From: Moringa oleifera
Lineage: Eukaryota > Streptophyta > Magnoliopsida > Brassicales > Moringaceae
Assembly (NCBI GenBank): GCA_021397835.1
Contig: JAJFZO010000747.1
Span: forward strand, 7,646,501 to 7,710,500
Reading direction: 5' to 3'
Length of the DNA stretch: 64,000 bases
In this document: positions 46,214 through 58,645 of the stretch, one piece after another
How the letters are laid out: each line of letters opens with the position of its first letter
Position numbering within the stretch: position 1 is the stretch's first letter
Program-made: the position numbers and the translations under genes
Notes under the pieces: generated by a model
What the model saw: the letters and a program-made list of their open reading frames with translations, nothing else
Told to the model about the DNA's origin: nothing
Databases searched by the model: none

Positions 46214-49200
46214 ACCTCACTGTTGCTATCCCTTGAAAGACTGCCCAGTGAGCAACCCAAGAGAGCCATGTTACATGGACCATGGGCATGAAAGGGAGAC
46301 CACAGTGGCCCCTACTTGGATGGCAGGTGCAAAAGGCCTATCGTACAACTGCACTGGGCATGCCAGCTAGGTCATGGATGGCCTATGTGAGTTAAACCCT
46401 CATCGCTATCCCTCGATAGACTGCCCAGCGAGTGAGGCAAAGGAGCCACATCTCGCTTACCATGCTTTTGAGAGGCAAGCCACGGCTACCTGTAGTAGGC
46501 ATGTCATGGGTAAATGGCCTAGTGCGAGTTCGCACGAGGCATATCAATGAGCCCATTTACGCCCTACACAACCCAAGCCCTTGTCATTATCCCTTGATAA
46601 ACTACCTAATGAACGAGCGAAGGGAGCTACATTGTATGGACCACAGGCACGAAAGGTAGGCCATAGCTGCCCTTAGCACGCATGGCATAGGTGAAAGCCC
46701 AGTGTGGAGCCAAGCCATGGGAGCCTTAGATGAGCTAGATCCTTATCAGTGTCCATTAATAGACTGCCTAGCAAACGAACCAAGGAAGTCGCATCGCATA
46801 GGCCTTGGGCACAAGAGGCAGGCCACGATCGCTTTCAATAAGCACAACATAGGCAGTAGGCCCAACGCACTGCCATAAAGGATGTGCTAGCCAGGTTATA
46901 GGTGTTTTACGTGAGACAGATTCTTGACACTATCCTTCAATAGACTACCCAATAAGAGATCAAAAGGAGCCACATTGCACAGACTATGGGCATGGGAGGG
47001 AAGCCATGGCCACTTTCAGTAGGCATGGTATAGGTAAAAGGCCTAGTGTGTAACTGCATGGGGCATGTTATCCAAGCCCTTAATGTTGTCCATTCATAGA
47101 CTACCAATGAGTGAGCTAAAAGAGTCGTGTCGCAAGGACCATGGGAATGAATGTAGGCCATGGATGCCACATACGAGATAGACCCATGTCATTATCCTTA
47201 AATAGGCTGCCTAACGGTGGAGCCAAGGAAGTTGCATCGCACAGACCATCAGACAAGGAGTTAGGCTACCTGTAGCAGGCACAACATGGGCGGTACCTAG
47301 GTCATGGGTGCCCCACCCGAGCGAGCTCTTCGTCATTGTCCCTCAATATACTATCTAGTGTGCAAGCTAAAGGAGCCATGTCACATGGACCATGGGCACG
47401 GGAGGCAAGCCATCGCTATGCCAAGCAAGCACAGCATGGCTAGAAGGCCCAGCGTGCAATTGCATGAGACACGACAGCCAGGATTGAGGTGCCCTACTCG
47501 TGCCAGACCATTATCGTTATCCCTCAATAGGCTGCACAGTGAGTGAGCCCAGGTAGTCGCATCATGTCTGCATGGGCTCGAAGGTAAGCCATGGGTGAAA
47601 GGCCTAGTGTGTTGTCGCAAAGGGCACACAAGCTAGGTTAAGGACGCCTTACGCGAGAATGACCTTCATCATTGTCCCTCGATCAACTGCCTAAGGGAGG
47701 TGTGTTGCACTAACCATGGGCACGAGAGGTAAGCCACTGGTTCCCCCAATAGGCATAGCATAGGTTGAAGGCCCAACGTGTTGCTATAGACGATGCACCA
47801 GCCAAGCCAAAGGCGCCCTATGCAAACAAGACCCTTGTTGTTATCCCTCGATATATCTCTTAGCGAACGTGCCAAGAGAGTCGAGTCACTTGGTCCATAG
47901 GCATGGTAGATAAGCCACGGCTACCTCCGACAAGCATGGCATGTGCAAAAGGCCCAAAATGCTATCGCAGAGGGTGCACTAGCCAGGCCAAGGATGCATC
48001 ATGAGAGCCATACTAGCATTGTTGTGCCTTGACAAACTCAACTATGAGCATGCCAAAAAAGCCGTATCGCACAAAGCACGAGTACCAAAGACAAGCCACG
48101 GTCCCCCAGAAGGCACTACTTAGATAGAAGGCCCATCATGTGGTTGTAGAGGGCAAGTCAGCCACGCTAAAGGCTCGCCACGTGAGCAAGACCCTCATCG
48201 CTTCCCTCGATAGACAATCGAGCAAGCATGCCGAGGGATTCATGTCGCATGGATGATAGGCATGAGAAGAAAGCCACGGCTGCCCTTAATAGACATGACA
48301 TGCATTGAAGGCCCAAAGTGTAATCGTAGAAGGTGCACCAACCAGGCCAAGGGCATTCCACGCGAGCATGACCCTCATTGTTGTCCCTTGATAGATAGCC
48401 CAGCGAGTGTCCTAAGGGAGCCACATTGGACGAACCATTTGCATGAGTTACAAGCCACGGCTACCCCTACTAGACTTGAGTTACACCAAAGGCCTAGTAT
48501 GTGATAGTAGAAGGTGCATCTGCCAAGCTAAGGGTGCCTTAGGCGAGCCAGACCCTCATCACTGTCCCATGATAGATAGGCTGGCGAGGGTGCCTAGGGA
48601 GTCACCTTGCACTGACCATGGGCACGGGAGACAAGCTAGCGCTACCACAAATAGGTATCACATAGGTAGAAGGCCTAACGAGCTACCTAGAAGGTGCACA
48701 AACTAGGCAAAAGGTGCCCTACGTGGGTAAGACCCTTACCGCTATCCCTCAATAGACTGCCAAGCAACCATGCCAAAGGAGCCACTTTGTACGAACCTTG
48801 GGCATTAAAGGTAAGCCACCACTACCCTAATAAGGATGACGTAGGCAAAAGGCCCATCGTGCAACCTCAAAGGACATGTTAGCTAGGCTTAGGGTGCCCC
48901 ACATGAGCTAAACCATTATTACTCTCCTTTGACTGCCCCAAGCAGGCATGGCCTAAGTGGCATGCCCAGTGTGGTGCTGTAGTGGGTGCGCTAGCCATGT
49001 AATGGGGACCTTACTTGAGCTAGACCACCATCACTCTCCTTTGATAGATTGCCTAGCAAGTGAGCCAAAGGAGTAGCATCTCATCGATAATGAGAGAAGA
49101 TGTAGGCCATGACTACCCAAGTACGCACCATATGAAAGGAAGGCCTAGTGTGCGGCTGCATGGGGTGTGCTAGCTAGGCTATAAGTAGCCCATGCGAGCT

Positions 49201-52095
49201 AAACCATTATCGTTATTCCTTGATAGATTGCCAAGAGAACGAGCCAAGGGAGTCGTATCACATGCACAATGGGCACGAGAGGCAAGCCGTGACTGCCCTT
49301 AGTAGGCACAACATGGGTAAATGGCCAAGTGCCACATCGCATGAGGTGTAGTAACCAGGCCATGGGAGCCTTATGCGATCCAAGGCCTCGTCGTTGTCCC
49401 TTTATAGATTACCCAGCGAGCGAGCAAAGGGAGTCACATTGTATGGACTATGGACCCGAGAGGCAAGCCACAATTGCCTTCAGCAGGGACTACATGAGTG
49501 GAAGGCCCAACACGCGATCGCAAAGGTGCACCAGCCAAGTCATGTGCGCCCCATACGAGCTAGACTGTCATCATTATCTCCTCACAGACTGCCTAACGAA
49601 CGTGCTAAAAGAGCAGCATCACATAGACCTTGGGCATGGGAGCCAGGCCACGACCACCTATAATATGCACAGCATAAGCGGCAGGCCCAATGTGCTGCCG
49701 TAGAAGGTACGCTAACTAGGTCATAGGCACCTTACTTGAGATAGAATCTTGATGCTATCCCTTGATAGACCACCCAACGAGAGCGTGGAGGGAGCCGAGT
49801 TTCCCAAACTGTGGGCAAGGGACGTAAGCCACGACCACCTCCAAATTACATAACATAGGTGGAAGGCTCATCATGTAGCCGCCTGAGGCGCATAAGCCAG
49901 ACCATGGGCACCCCTTGCGAGCAAGACCTTTGTTGTTGTCCCTCAATAGATTGCCCAATGAGTGAGCCAAGGGACTTGTGTCACACGAACCATGCGCTTG
50001 AAGGAAGGCCATAGGTGCCTCACATGAGACAAACCTCATTGTTATGCCTCGATAAACTACCCAACTAAGGAGCCTATAAAGTCGCGTTGCACAGACCATG
50101 GGCACCAAATGCAAGCCATGGTTACCTATAGTAGGCATGGCAATGGTGAAATGTCAAGCGTGCAACCACATAAGGCACGCTAACTAGGCCATGGCCGGCC
50201 CACATAAGTCAGACACTCGTCATTATGCGTTAATATATTGCCCAGTGAATGAGTAAAAAGAGTCACATCATGCTAATGATAGGCACTAGATGAAGGTTGT
50301 GGTTACCCCAAATGGAAGGCAGGCCTTGCGTGCTGTCGTGGAAGGGACATTGCTAAGACTCTCGTTGTTGTCCCACGATAGACTACCTAGTGAGTGTGCC
50401 GAGGGAGCCATGGCACACATATCGTGGGTACGAGAGGCTAATGATAATTACTTGCAATAGTCGTGACATGGGCGATAGGCCAAGCGTGCGGCCACATGAG
50501 GCATGCCATACACTCCATTCGCACCTCACTCGAGCCAATGAAGTTGCTTTGCATAAACCATGGGCATCAAAGGTAGGCCATGGCTAGGCATGGCAAGGGT
50601 GAAAGGCCAAATGTGCGATCGCACAAGGCATGATAGCCAAGGTATTGCTACCTCACATAAGTCAGACCCTTGTCATTATCCCTCAACAGACTGCCGAGCG
50701 AGCAAACAAGCCAAGAAAGCCATATTGTGCGGATGATGGGCATTAGATGAAGGCTATGGTTGCCCTAAGGAGGTAGGCCCCGTGTGCTATCATGGAAGGG
50801 ATGCCGGCAAGAATGTGGGTGCCCTACTCAAGCAAGACCCTCATGTTATCCCTCAATAGACTACTCAACGAACAAGCCAATGAAGCTGCGCCACATGCAC
50901 CATGTGCACAGAAGGCAGGCCATAGTTGCCCCCAACAGGCACAGCATGAGTGAAAGGCCTAGTGTGTTGCCGCACAAGGCACACTCTTCAGGCCATTGAT
51001 GCCCTACATGTGCCAGATCCTCATTGTTATCCCTCGATAAATAGCCTAGCAAGCGAGCAAAGTGAGTCGTGTCATCTAGACCATGGGCATGGGAGGTAGG
51101 ACATGGCTACCACCAGTAGGAATGGCATGTGCAGTAGGGCCAATGTTCGGCTATGCAAGATGAATTAACCACTCTATTAGCACCCCACGTAAGGTAGACC
51201 GTCATCAGTATCCCTCAATAAACTGTGAGCGAGTGAGCCAAGGGAGCCACATCGCACATACCATTAGAATAGGAGGCAAGCCATGGCTTCCCCTAGCAGG
51301 TGCAAGAGGCAGGCCATGATTGCCCCCAGTAGGCACAACATGGGCGGAAGGTGCAGCATGCAGTTGCATGATATATAACTACATGAGGCTCGTCAGATAG
51401 GTTACGGGCACCCCACGCATGCTAGACCCTTATCACCTTCCCTTGATAGACTACTTAGTAAGCAAGCCAAAGGAGTCACATCCCATCATCCATGGGCATA
51501 AGAGGCAAGCAATGACTACCCCCAATAAGACATGGGTGAAAGGCCTAATATGCTGTCAAACAGTGCATGCCAGCTAGGCCATCGGTACCTGATGCGAGCA
51601 AGATGCTCATCACTATCCCTCGATAGACTACCCAGCCAAAGGAGCTGCATTACATGGACCATGGGCGTGGGAGTAGGCCATGGCTACCGACAAGAGGCAA
51701 GGTCAGTAAAAAGTGAGCCAACTGGGCCACGGGCGCACCATGTACTCTAGATCATCATTGTTATCCATCAAAGGACTACCAAATAAGTGAGTTAAGGGAA
51801 CCACATCACAAAGACCATGGGTTTAGGATGGAAGCCACAGTTGCCCTCAACAGACATGACATGGGCGAAATGCCCAATAAGGGGTGGTATGGGTCATACC
51901 TTCATCGCTATCCCTCAATAGACTACTCACGTGAGTGAGCTAAGAAAGCAAGATCATATGTACCCTGAGCTCAGGAGGCAAAACATGGCATCAGCGCAAT
52001 CCCTAGTGTGCGATCATATGGTGTATGCCAACCTAGCCAAAGGAGCCCCATGCGAGCCAAACCTTCATCATTGTCCCTCAATGGGTGGCTTAACG
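46214..52095 (+). repeat. IGS subrepeat array, B subtype, about 33 units
   Basis: B-type ~180-bp units entered from a 25S fragment at 46213. The GAGCGAGCC..GGCAGGCC sub-variant is frequent. Fused units near 46856-47200, 49985-50045 and 51285-51420 match blocks of the 36-44 kb array, suggesting longer-range duplication. The array loses similarity at about 52095, next to the inversion point. Confidence 0.87.
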
Positions 52096-52104
52096 GGATT
52101 TATA

Positions 52105-55100
52105 TGATAGCACGCTTGGGCTTGCACCCATTTTACACTTATTGGAGGTAGTAGTAGCTTACCTCTAATGCCTATGCACTAAGTGAAATGACTCTTATGG
52201 CATGCTCATGGTGCACACAATTGAGGGACATAACAACAAGAGGCTGGCTCATGTGGGGTGCTCGTGCTTAGTTGGCGCCCCCTTATGTGACCACATGTTG
52301 AGCCTTGTCCTATGCCATGCCTACTTTGTGTAGCCATGGCTTGCCTTTCATTCCCATGGTGCACGTGATCCAACGCTCATGGCATGCTCATTGGACATAT
52401 GATCGAGGGACATAGCAATGAGGTGCTAGGTCATGGAGGGCTCCATTGGTTTGGCTAGCATGTCCTATGTTATTATACCCTAGGCCTTACGCCCATGTCA
52501 TGCCTATTGGAGGTAGTCATGGCTTACCTCCCATGCCCATGGGCCAAGAAATGCGATGTGCGTGGCACACTCACAAGGCACACGATCATAAGACATAGCT
52601 ATTAGGCTTCCTTAGCTTCTTTGATGCAAATTGTGCAATTGCATGCTCAGCCCTGCACTCATATCATGCCTATTGGAGGTAGTTATGCCTTGCTTTTTGT
52701 GTCCATGGGCTAGGCTATGTGATGCTCATGGCATGCTTGCTAGGCAAACGATCGAAGGATGTAGCGACGAGTGGCTGGCTCGTATAAGGCAACCTTTGAT
52801 TGGCTGATGCATCCTGTATGGCCACTCACTGGGCCTTGCACCTATATCATGCCTGCTAGGGGTAGTTACAACTTGCTTCTCACACCAATGTACCAAGTGA
52901 CCATCGATCAGGTGATGTAACCCTCGAGGCACGCTTATTAGGCACACAATTGAGGGACGTAAAGATGAGGAACTAACTAGTGTGGGGCACTTATAAGTTG
53001 GCTGGTCTACCTTGCATGGCTAGATGTTGGGTATTACACCCATGTTAGGCCTATTAAGGGTCACTATGGCTTGCCTCCTATGCCCATGGACTAGGTGAGA
53101 TGTTACTCATGGCATGCTTGTTAAGCACAGATCAAGGGAAGTTATGACGAGGGGTTGGCTGATGTGGGGCACCATAGGCTTAACTAGTGTGCCTTTTGTG
53201 ACCACTTGCAAGGTCTTGTGCCCATGCCAGAAGTGCTAGGACTAGCTATGGCTTGCCTTCCATGACCATGGATGAGGTGATGCGGTGCTCGTGGCATGCT
53301 CATTAGGCACATGATTGAGGGACGTAGCGAAGAAGGCCGATTTGCGACGAGTGCAGTTGGCTTGGTTAATTCACCTTGTGTAGCCCCTCTTGGGCCTTGT
53401 GCCCATGCTATACCTACTAGGGTAAGGTACGACTTACCTTTCATCCTCATGGTACAACTAATGTGATGCTTGTGACACTCGATCAAGGGACATAGCGATA
53501 AAAGGCTGGTTCACATAAGGCACCCTTAGCTTGGCTATCTCACCTTGTGTGGCTGCTTATTAGGCCTTGCGCCTATGTCGTACCTACTACAAGCAACCAT
53601 GGCTTACCTCCCATGCCCATGGATCAAGAAAAGCAATGCTTGTGTTTCATTCGCTAGGTAAACGATCAACCTATGTAACAACAAAAGGCTGGCTCGCACA
53701 AGGTGCATTTAGCTTGGCTGGCGTGCCCTATGCAAGAGTGCACTAGGCCTTTCACCCATGTCAAGCCTACTATGGGCAGCTATGGATTTCCTCTTGTGGC
53801 CATGGACCAGGTGATGTGGCAGTCATGGCATGCTCGTTGGGCACACGATCGAGGGACTTAGTGATGAGAGGCTAGTTCACATAGGGCACCCTTAACTTAG
53901 CTAGTGCACCTTATGCGGTTGAACGCAGGGCCTTGCACACATGTCATCCCTACTAGAGTTGCCATGGCATGCCTCCTGTGCCCATGGACTAAGCAAAGCA
54001 ACATTCATAGTTCAGTCGTTGGGCAGGCGATCCATCAACGTAACGATGAAAGGTTGGCTCATGTTGCCCTCTGCTTGGTTGGCATTCTTGTGTTGCTACA
54101 TGCTAGACCTTATATCCATACTATGCCTAATGGGGGTAATCATAGCTTATCTTCAGTGCCCATGATCTAGGTGACACGGTGCTGGTGGCACGCTCGCTGG
54201 GCACATGATCGAGCAAAGTAGCGACGAAGGGCTAGGTCGTGTGGGGCACTCTTGGCTTAGCTAGCATGCCCTATGTGGCTGCATGTTGGGCCTTGCACTT
54301 ATATTAAGCCAATCGGGGGCAGCCATGGCTTACCTCCCATACCTATAGCCTAGATGAAATGCCACTTGTGACACACTTGTTAGGTACACGATCAAGGGAC
54401 GTAACGACATGGAGCTAGCTTACGTGAGGCGACTTTCGCTTGGCTGGCATGCCTTATGTTAAAGCACACTAGACCCTTCACCCATGCCAAGGGCAGCCAT
54501 GGCTTTCCTATTGTGGCAATTGGACCAAGTGATGTAGCAGCCCTGGCATGCTCGCAGGGCACACGATTGAAGGACGTAACGATGAAGGGCCAACTCGTGC
54601 GGGCATCATTTGCTTTACTAGAGCACTTTATCAGCGCTAGATGCTTAGCCTTGTAGCTATCCTAAGCCTATTGTGGGTAGTTGTGGCTTACCTCTTATGC
54701 CAATGGTGTGAGTGACACGATGCTCATGGCACGCTCATTGGGCACACGATCGATGAAAGTAGCGATGAGGGGCTCGCTAGCATAGAGTGCCCTTGGCTTG
54801 GCTACCGCACCTTGTGTAACCACACACTGGGTCTTGCACTCATGCCGTGCTTGCCAAGGGAGCCATGGCTTGCCTCTGATGTTCATGGATGAGGTGATGC
54901 AACACTCATGGTACTTTTGCTTGGCACACGATCGAAGGATGTAGCATAAAGGGGCTAGCTCACAATGAGCGCCCTTGGCTTGTTTGACTCATCCTATGCG
55001 GTAGCATGCTAAGCCTTTCACCCATGTCATGCCTGCTAGGGGCAGCCATGGCTTACCTCTTGTGCCCATGGCAATTGTGCTTATTGCACACTTGCTAGGC

Positions 55101-55132
55101 AAACCTAAAAGGGGCATGATGACGAGGGATTA
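52105..55132 (-). repeat. IGS subrepeat array, A subtype, inverted, about 16-17 units
   Basis: The same A-type unit read on the minus strand: the complement of the anchor (GGGCACACGATCGAGGGACGT) recurs near 52227, 52408, 52755, 52935, 53310, 53850, 54210, 54570 and 54750, in multiples of about 180 bp. In this direction it follows the 25S 3' end and IGS start at 55340-55133, as expected of an rDNA IGS. It carries no gag-protease insert. Confidence 0.87.
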
Positions 55133-55339
55133 ATTTCTCTTATTTTCATTGGAGTAACACTTGGTTCAGAAAGGGTTTTAAATATTTTTTCAAGTGTTTT
55201 CCCTTATATTTTTCATTCTTTACAAGCCTATATGGTTTGCCTCTTTCACTACGATCTTTATTTTGAGGGATGATTCAAACATCATGGCACTAATGGTCCA
55301 AAATAGAGGGACAATTGCTATTAAGGTGACGGGGGGGAG
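55133..55339 (-). other. IGS start downstream of the inverted 25S, without retrotransposon insert
   Basis: Reverse complement of the block seen at 3678, 29326 and 35851 (minus-strand GACCATTAGTGCCATGATG; AAGTGTTACTCCAATGAAAA at about 55160). It continues directly into A subrepeats: the first unit reads ATTGCCATGGGCACAAGAGG on the minus strand (about 55070), uninterrupted where the plus-strand copies switch to gag sequence. Confidence 0.75.
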
Positions 55340-56307
55340 GGGGGAGGATGAATTAAAGTGTTAAAGAGTAGAATCTTAGTAGATCATGATAGAAAGGCCA
55401 TTATGCCACTTAGAATACCATGTTATGTATTTAAGTCATCTATAAAGTATTTTACCCACACTTGGTAGGAATTTTACTTCAAGGTAACCCATGTGGCTTT
55501 TCCATTATCCATGCTTAGCAAATTACACCATTTCTTTTAAAGGGTAGTGCCTTTGCTGAACACTTTTAAAAAAATAAAAAAGTCACATGTCATTGAGGGT
55601 CGAGAGACCCCTACTGTAGGTCACCAATCGAGTGACAAGTGCATGCATTGCTTTCTAGCTTAAATTCTGACTTAAAGGTGTTTAATCATCATCAGCGCAA
55701 GGTACCTTTACGCCACTAGCTTTTTAACCAAGTACGAGGAGCAATTGTGTGAATCAATGTTCCTCTCATACTAGGTTGAATTACTATCGTGACGCAGACA
55801 TTAGTGAGTTTAAATTAACCATTCTTACGATGGATTGAACCTAGCTCACGTTCACTATTGGTAGGCAAACAATCTAACACTTTGCTGCATAATGATAGGA
55901 AAAGCTGACATTGCATATGAATGCTTAGCTACCACAAGCCAATTATCCTTGTGGTAACTTTTTTGATACCCTGCGTTTTAAATTTCAATGGTCTAAAGGA
56001 TCGGTAGGCTAAACTTTCATGGTTCATATTCTACAGGAAATTAGAATAAAAAACGCTTTTATCTTTTCATTCCACATGAGATTTTTATTCTCGTTAATCT
56101 CATCTTAGGACACTTGCGTTATCTTTTAATAGATGGGTCATCTTAGCCTAACTCCCCACCTCATAATATCTTCTACCCTGATTGCCCAGCGAAAGTCGGT
56201 CTTAGGTCTAAAAAAAGGGGTGACTGGCCTCACCTCTTATTCATAAGTGAAATAATGTTAAAAGTAGTTGCATTTCACTTTCGATGTTTTCAGCTCCCAT
56301 TTATTCT
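55340..56307 (-). rRNA. 25S rRNA pseudogene, 3' part (inverted unit, split by CACTA)
   Basis: Minus-strand 25S from the CACTA insertion to the 3' terminus (CATCCTCCCCCC near 55340). Landmarks on the minus strand: GATCCTTTAGACCATTG (about 55995), AAAGTTACCACAAGGATAA (about 55950), the sarcin-ricin region AGTATGAGAGGAAC (55759-55772, with a C-to-T change at a CpG) and ACTTAAATACATAACATGG (about 55430). Together with 60207-62645 it gives about 3.4 kb, the usual plant 25S length, so apart from the transposon this copy has no large deletion, though point decay is heavy. Confidence 0.92.
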
Positions 56308-56339
56308 CACTACTATAAAAATGGTAATGAGTGATAATA

Positions 56340-56745
56340 ATTTAATGATAATTATTCAAAAAACTGTCATGAAAAGGTTCCTTAACACTTTTAATGACAG
56401 TTTTTCTAAAACTATCATTAAAAATATCTTTAACATCACTTAACGATAAACTAACGTTAAAGATTATCCTTTCATACTAGTTCAATAAAAACTGACATTA
56501 AAAGACCATCCCTGGATCCTTTAACGCCAGTTCTTCAAGAATTGGCATTAAAGGCCTGAATCGAAAAGACTAGCATTGGGATGAGGACAACCTTCAATAC
56601 CTTTCATGCAAGTTCTACCCACAACTGGCATGAAAAGCTATGGTTTTTCATGCCAGTTTTGCCAGAATTGGCATTAAAGGCCCTTGCTCTTCAAGCCAGC
56701 TCTGCTAAAGCCATTCAAGCTTCCTTTATCCTATTTTTATTGTTT
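56340..56745. repeat. CACTA left subterminal palindromic repeats
   Basis: Successive short inverted repeats of the form TTTAATGCCAGTTCT..AGAATTGGCATTAAAGG (clear at about 56518-56555, and in CATGCCAGTTTTGCCAGAA at 56649), less regular nearer the end. These are typical CACTA subterminal repeats, which bind transposase in En/Spm. The open frame running through 56581-56817 is a by-product of the repeats. Confidence 0.75.
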
Positions 56746-57056
56746 CTAATCATCATTTACTTTACACATACTTTAACAATATATGTTATAGAAGTAGGAA
56801 GTCGAGAAGTTTGTTGAAATAGTAACAAAAACCTTAAAACACCATGTACGAAAAACACAAGGATTCACTAAAAGCTTTACATATACTAAAGTTTGCTAAC
56901 TCTTTTTCCAGAACTGTACCAAAATTCTTAAACAAGCTTTGTTCAACATGCATGGGTAGCACAAAATAGTAAATAGTGGTCAAGAATCTCCTCAGTCACT
57001 GCTGTGTAGCAACTCGATCTATAATCCGATCACAAGGAAAATGTCACCATTAAAGG

Positions 57057-57380
57057 TCACTCCTCCCCGTACTCGAAAGGAAGCACCTGCTTTGAGACAT
57101 CTAGCAACTCCTTTACTTCAACTTCTTTAGCTTCATATTCCTCTTCCTTATCACTGGTTTCTCGATCCCTTAACAGCTACCTCACTAGTTTTTTGTCTTC
57201 ATGCAACCGATGCCACTCCCTGGCCCACTTGTCCCATTCTTCCTTAAACATTCTCCTTTTCTCATGATCCTGCTTAGTCAATGACAATGACACATCTTAG
57301 TCTTTGACCTTGTACTTCTTACTATACCTCTTCAAGTTCTTTGCAATCTTTTCTTCCTTCTTGGGGGTCAAGAAAGATAG
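57057..57380 (-). pseudogene. Charged coding-like remnant inside the CACTA element, function unknown
   Basis: On the minus strand a frame ending at 57057-57059 encodes lysine/glutamate-rich sequence (EEWDKWAREWHRLHEDKK; DKEEEYEAKEVEVKELLDV), with in-frame stops at 57177-57179 and 57297-57299. The composition suggests a once-coding region, either a fragment of the element's own genes or captured host sequence. I do not recognise the family. An overlapping open frame at 57322-57543 in another phase has no recognisable domain. Confidence 0.35.
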
Positions 57381-57974
57381 TGGCCTTGGGTGCTAGAAAA
57401 ACTACAACAAAAAGATAGAAAAATGAGTCCAACAAATCATTAGAGAATGAAGTGCCAGGGCATGGCAATGTAGAGCACTTTAGTATATAGGATTGCTGAT
57501 ACTCATACAAAATAAAATTATATAATGACCCAATACCACACAAAGGCTAGTATAGCATGACAACTTTAATATAACATGTTAATACATGTTGCAATCACTA
57601 ACACTAAAAAGATTCTTTTGCCTCAACTCTCCCTTATTGGAAATTTGAACAAGACTAACCTTCAAAATGGATGAATACAAAACATCAGTACAAATTAATT
57701 AGCTTATAGAAAGACAAAGCTACTAAAATGAAATACCAATACATTCCTTAGTAGGCTAGTTCCCACCACCAAGTTCAAGAGCAAAAAGTGCAAGAATGGG
57801 ATCTGTTGCTGACCAACTAAAGTCTAGTACTATCAAAAAAGAATAGAACCTTGCCATTAGTCAATAAAGAATCATGTCACTTGTGAGGAGAAAGGGAAAG
57901 AGAAAGAGGTCCATTAGAAGTTACTCAATAAAAATGGAAACACTTAGATAAGCTGTCAACTCACAACTAATGCA

Positions 57975-58245
57975 AGGGATAGCCTTCAATATCCTTTCAT
58001 GCTAGTTCTACAATAACTGGCATGAAAGGTGTGTCCTTTAATGCCAGTTTTGCTAAAACTGGCATTGAAGGATGTCTCATGCTTTTTACGCTAGTTCTAG
58101 CCTGTGAACGATGGCCTTTAATGCTAGTTCTAATAGAGCTGGCGTGATAGGCTATGACCTTCAATGCCAGTTTTGGCAGGACTGGCATGAAGGGCTGTGA
58201 CCTTCAATGTTAGTTTTGGCAGAATTGGCATTAAAAGTGGTCTAA
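57975..58245. repeat. Internal block of CACTA-type palindromic repeats
   Basis: Five or so units of TTTAATGCCAGTTTTGC..AAACTGGCATTGAAGG type (for example 58034-58072 and 58158-58192). They match the left subterminal set (GCCAG core) rather than the right set (GACAG core). An internal position is unusual and could mark a nested or rearranged element end. Confidence 0.7.
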
Positions 58246-58354
58246 CCTTGGTTTAAGCTGCTAGGGATCCTTTGTTCGTCTTTAGATCCTGCCAGCACTG
58301 AAGTGCACATTTTTTACTCTATTCTTTATTCATTTCCTTTTTGCTCTCTATCCA

Positions 58355-58645
58355 GAAGCTGTTAGACTAGCTGTCGACAACCGTACTACCTCTCTCAGAC
58401 TGTTTTCCTTTCTACTCTCTTTCTAGAAGCAGCTAGGCCAGCTACTGGTAGCCATACTTCTTTTCTCCGACGCTCTCCTCTTTTCTCTCTATCGAGAAGG
58501 AGCTAGACCAGCTGCTAGCATGGTAGCCACACTGCCTTTTTTTCACCCTTCTCTTCTTTACTTTTTGTCTAGAAGTAGCTAGGCCAACTGCTGGCAGCTA
58601 CACTACCTCTCTCCAACCCTTTTCTGTTTGCTCTCTCCTTGCTCC
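58355..58645 (+). repeat. Pyrimidine-rich tandem repeat, ~72-bp unit x4
   Basis: Units start at GAAGC.GCTAGGCCAGCTGCTGG near 58355, 58426, 58496 and 58572 (spacing 71, 70, 76), each followed by a CT-rich tract (CTACCTCTCTCC..). It lies within the CACTA element; function unknown. Confidence 0.75.

Noticed and set aside
5286..55132. CRISPR-like or phage/bacterial origin of the regular repeats
   Set aside because: Units are contiguous ~180-bp satellites without short repeats separated by unique spacers, and the surroundings are eukaryotic rDNA and plant transposons.
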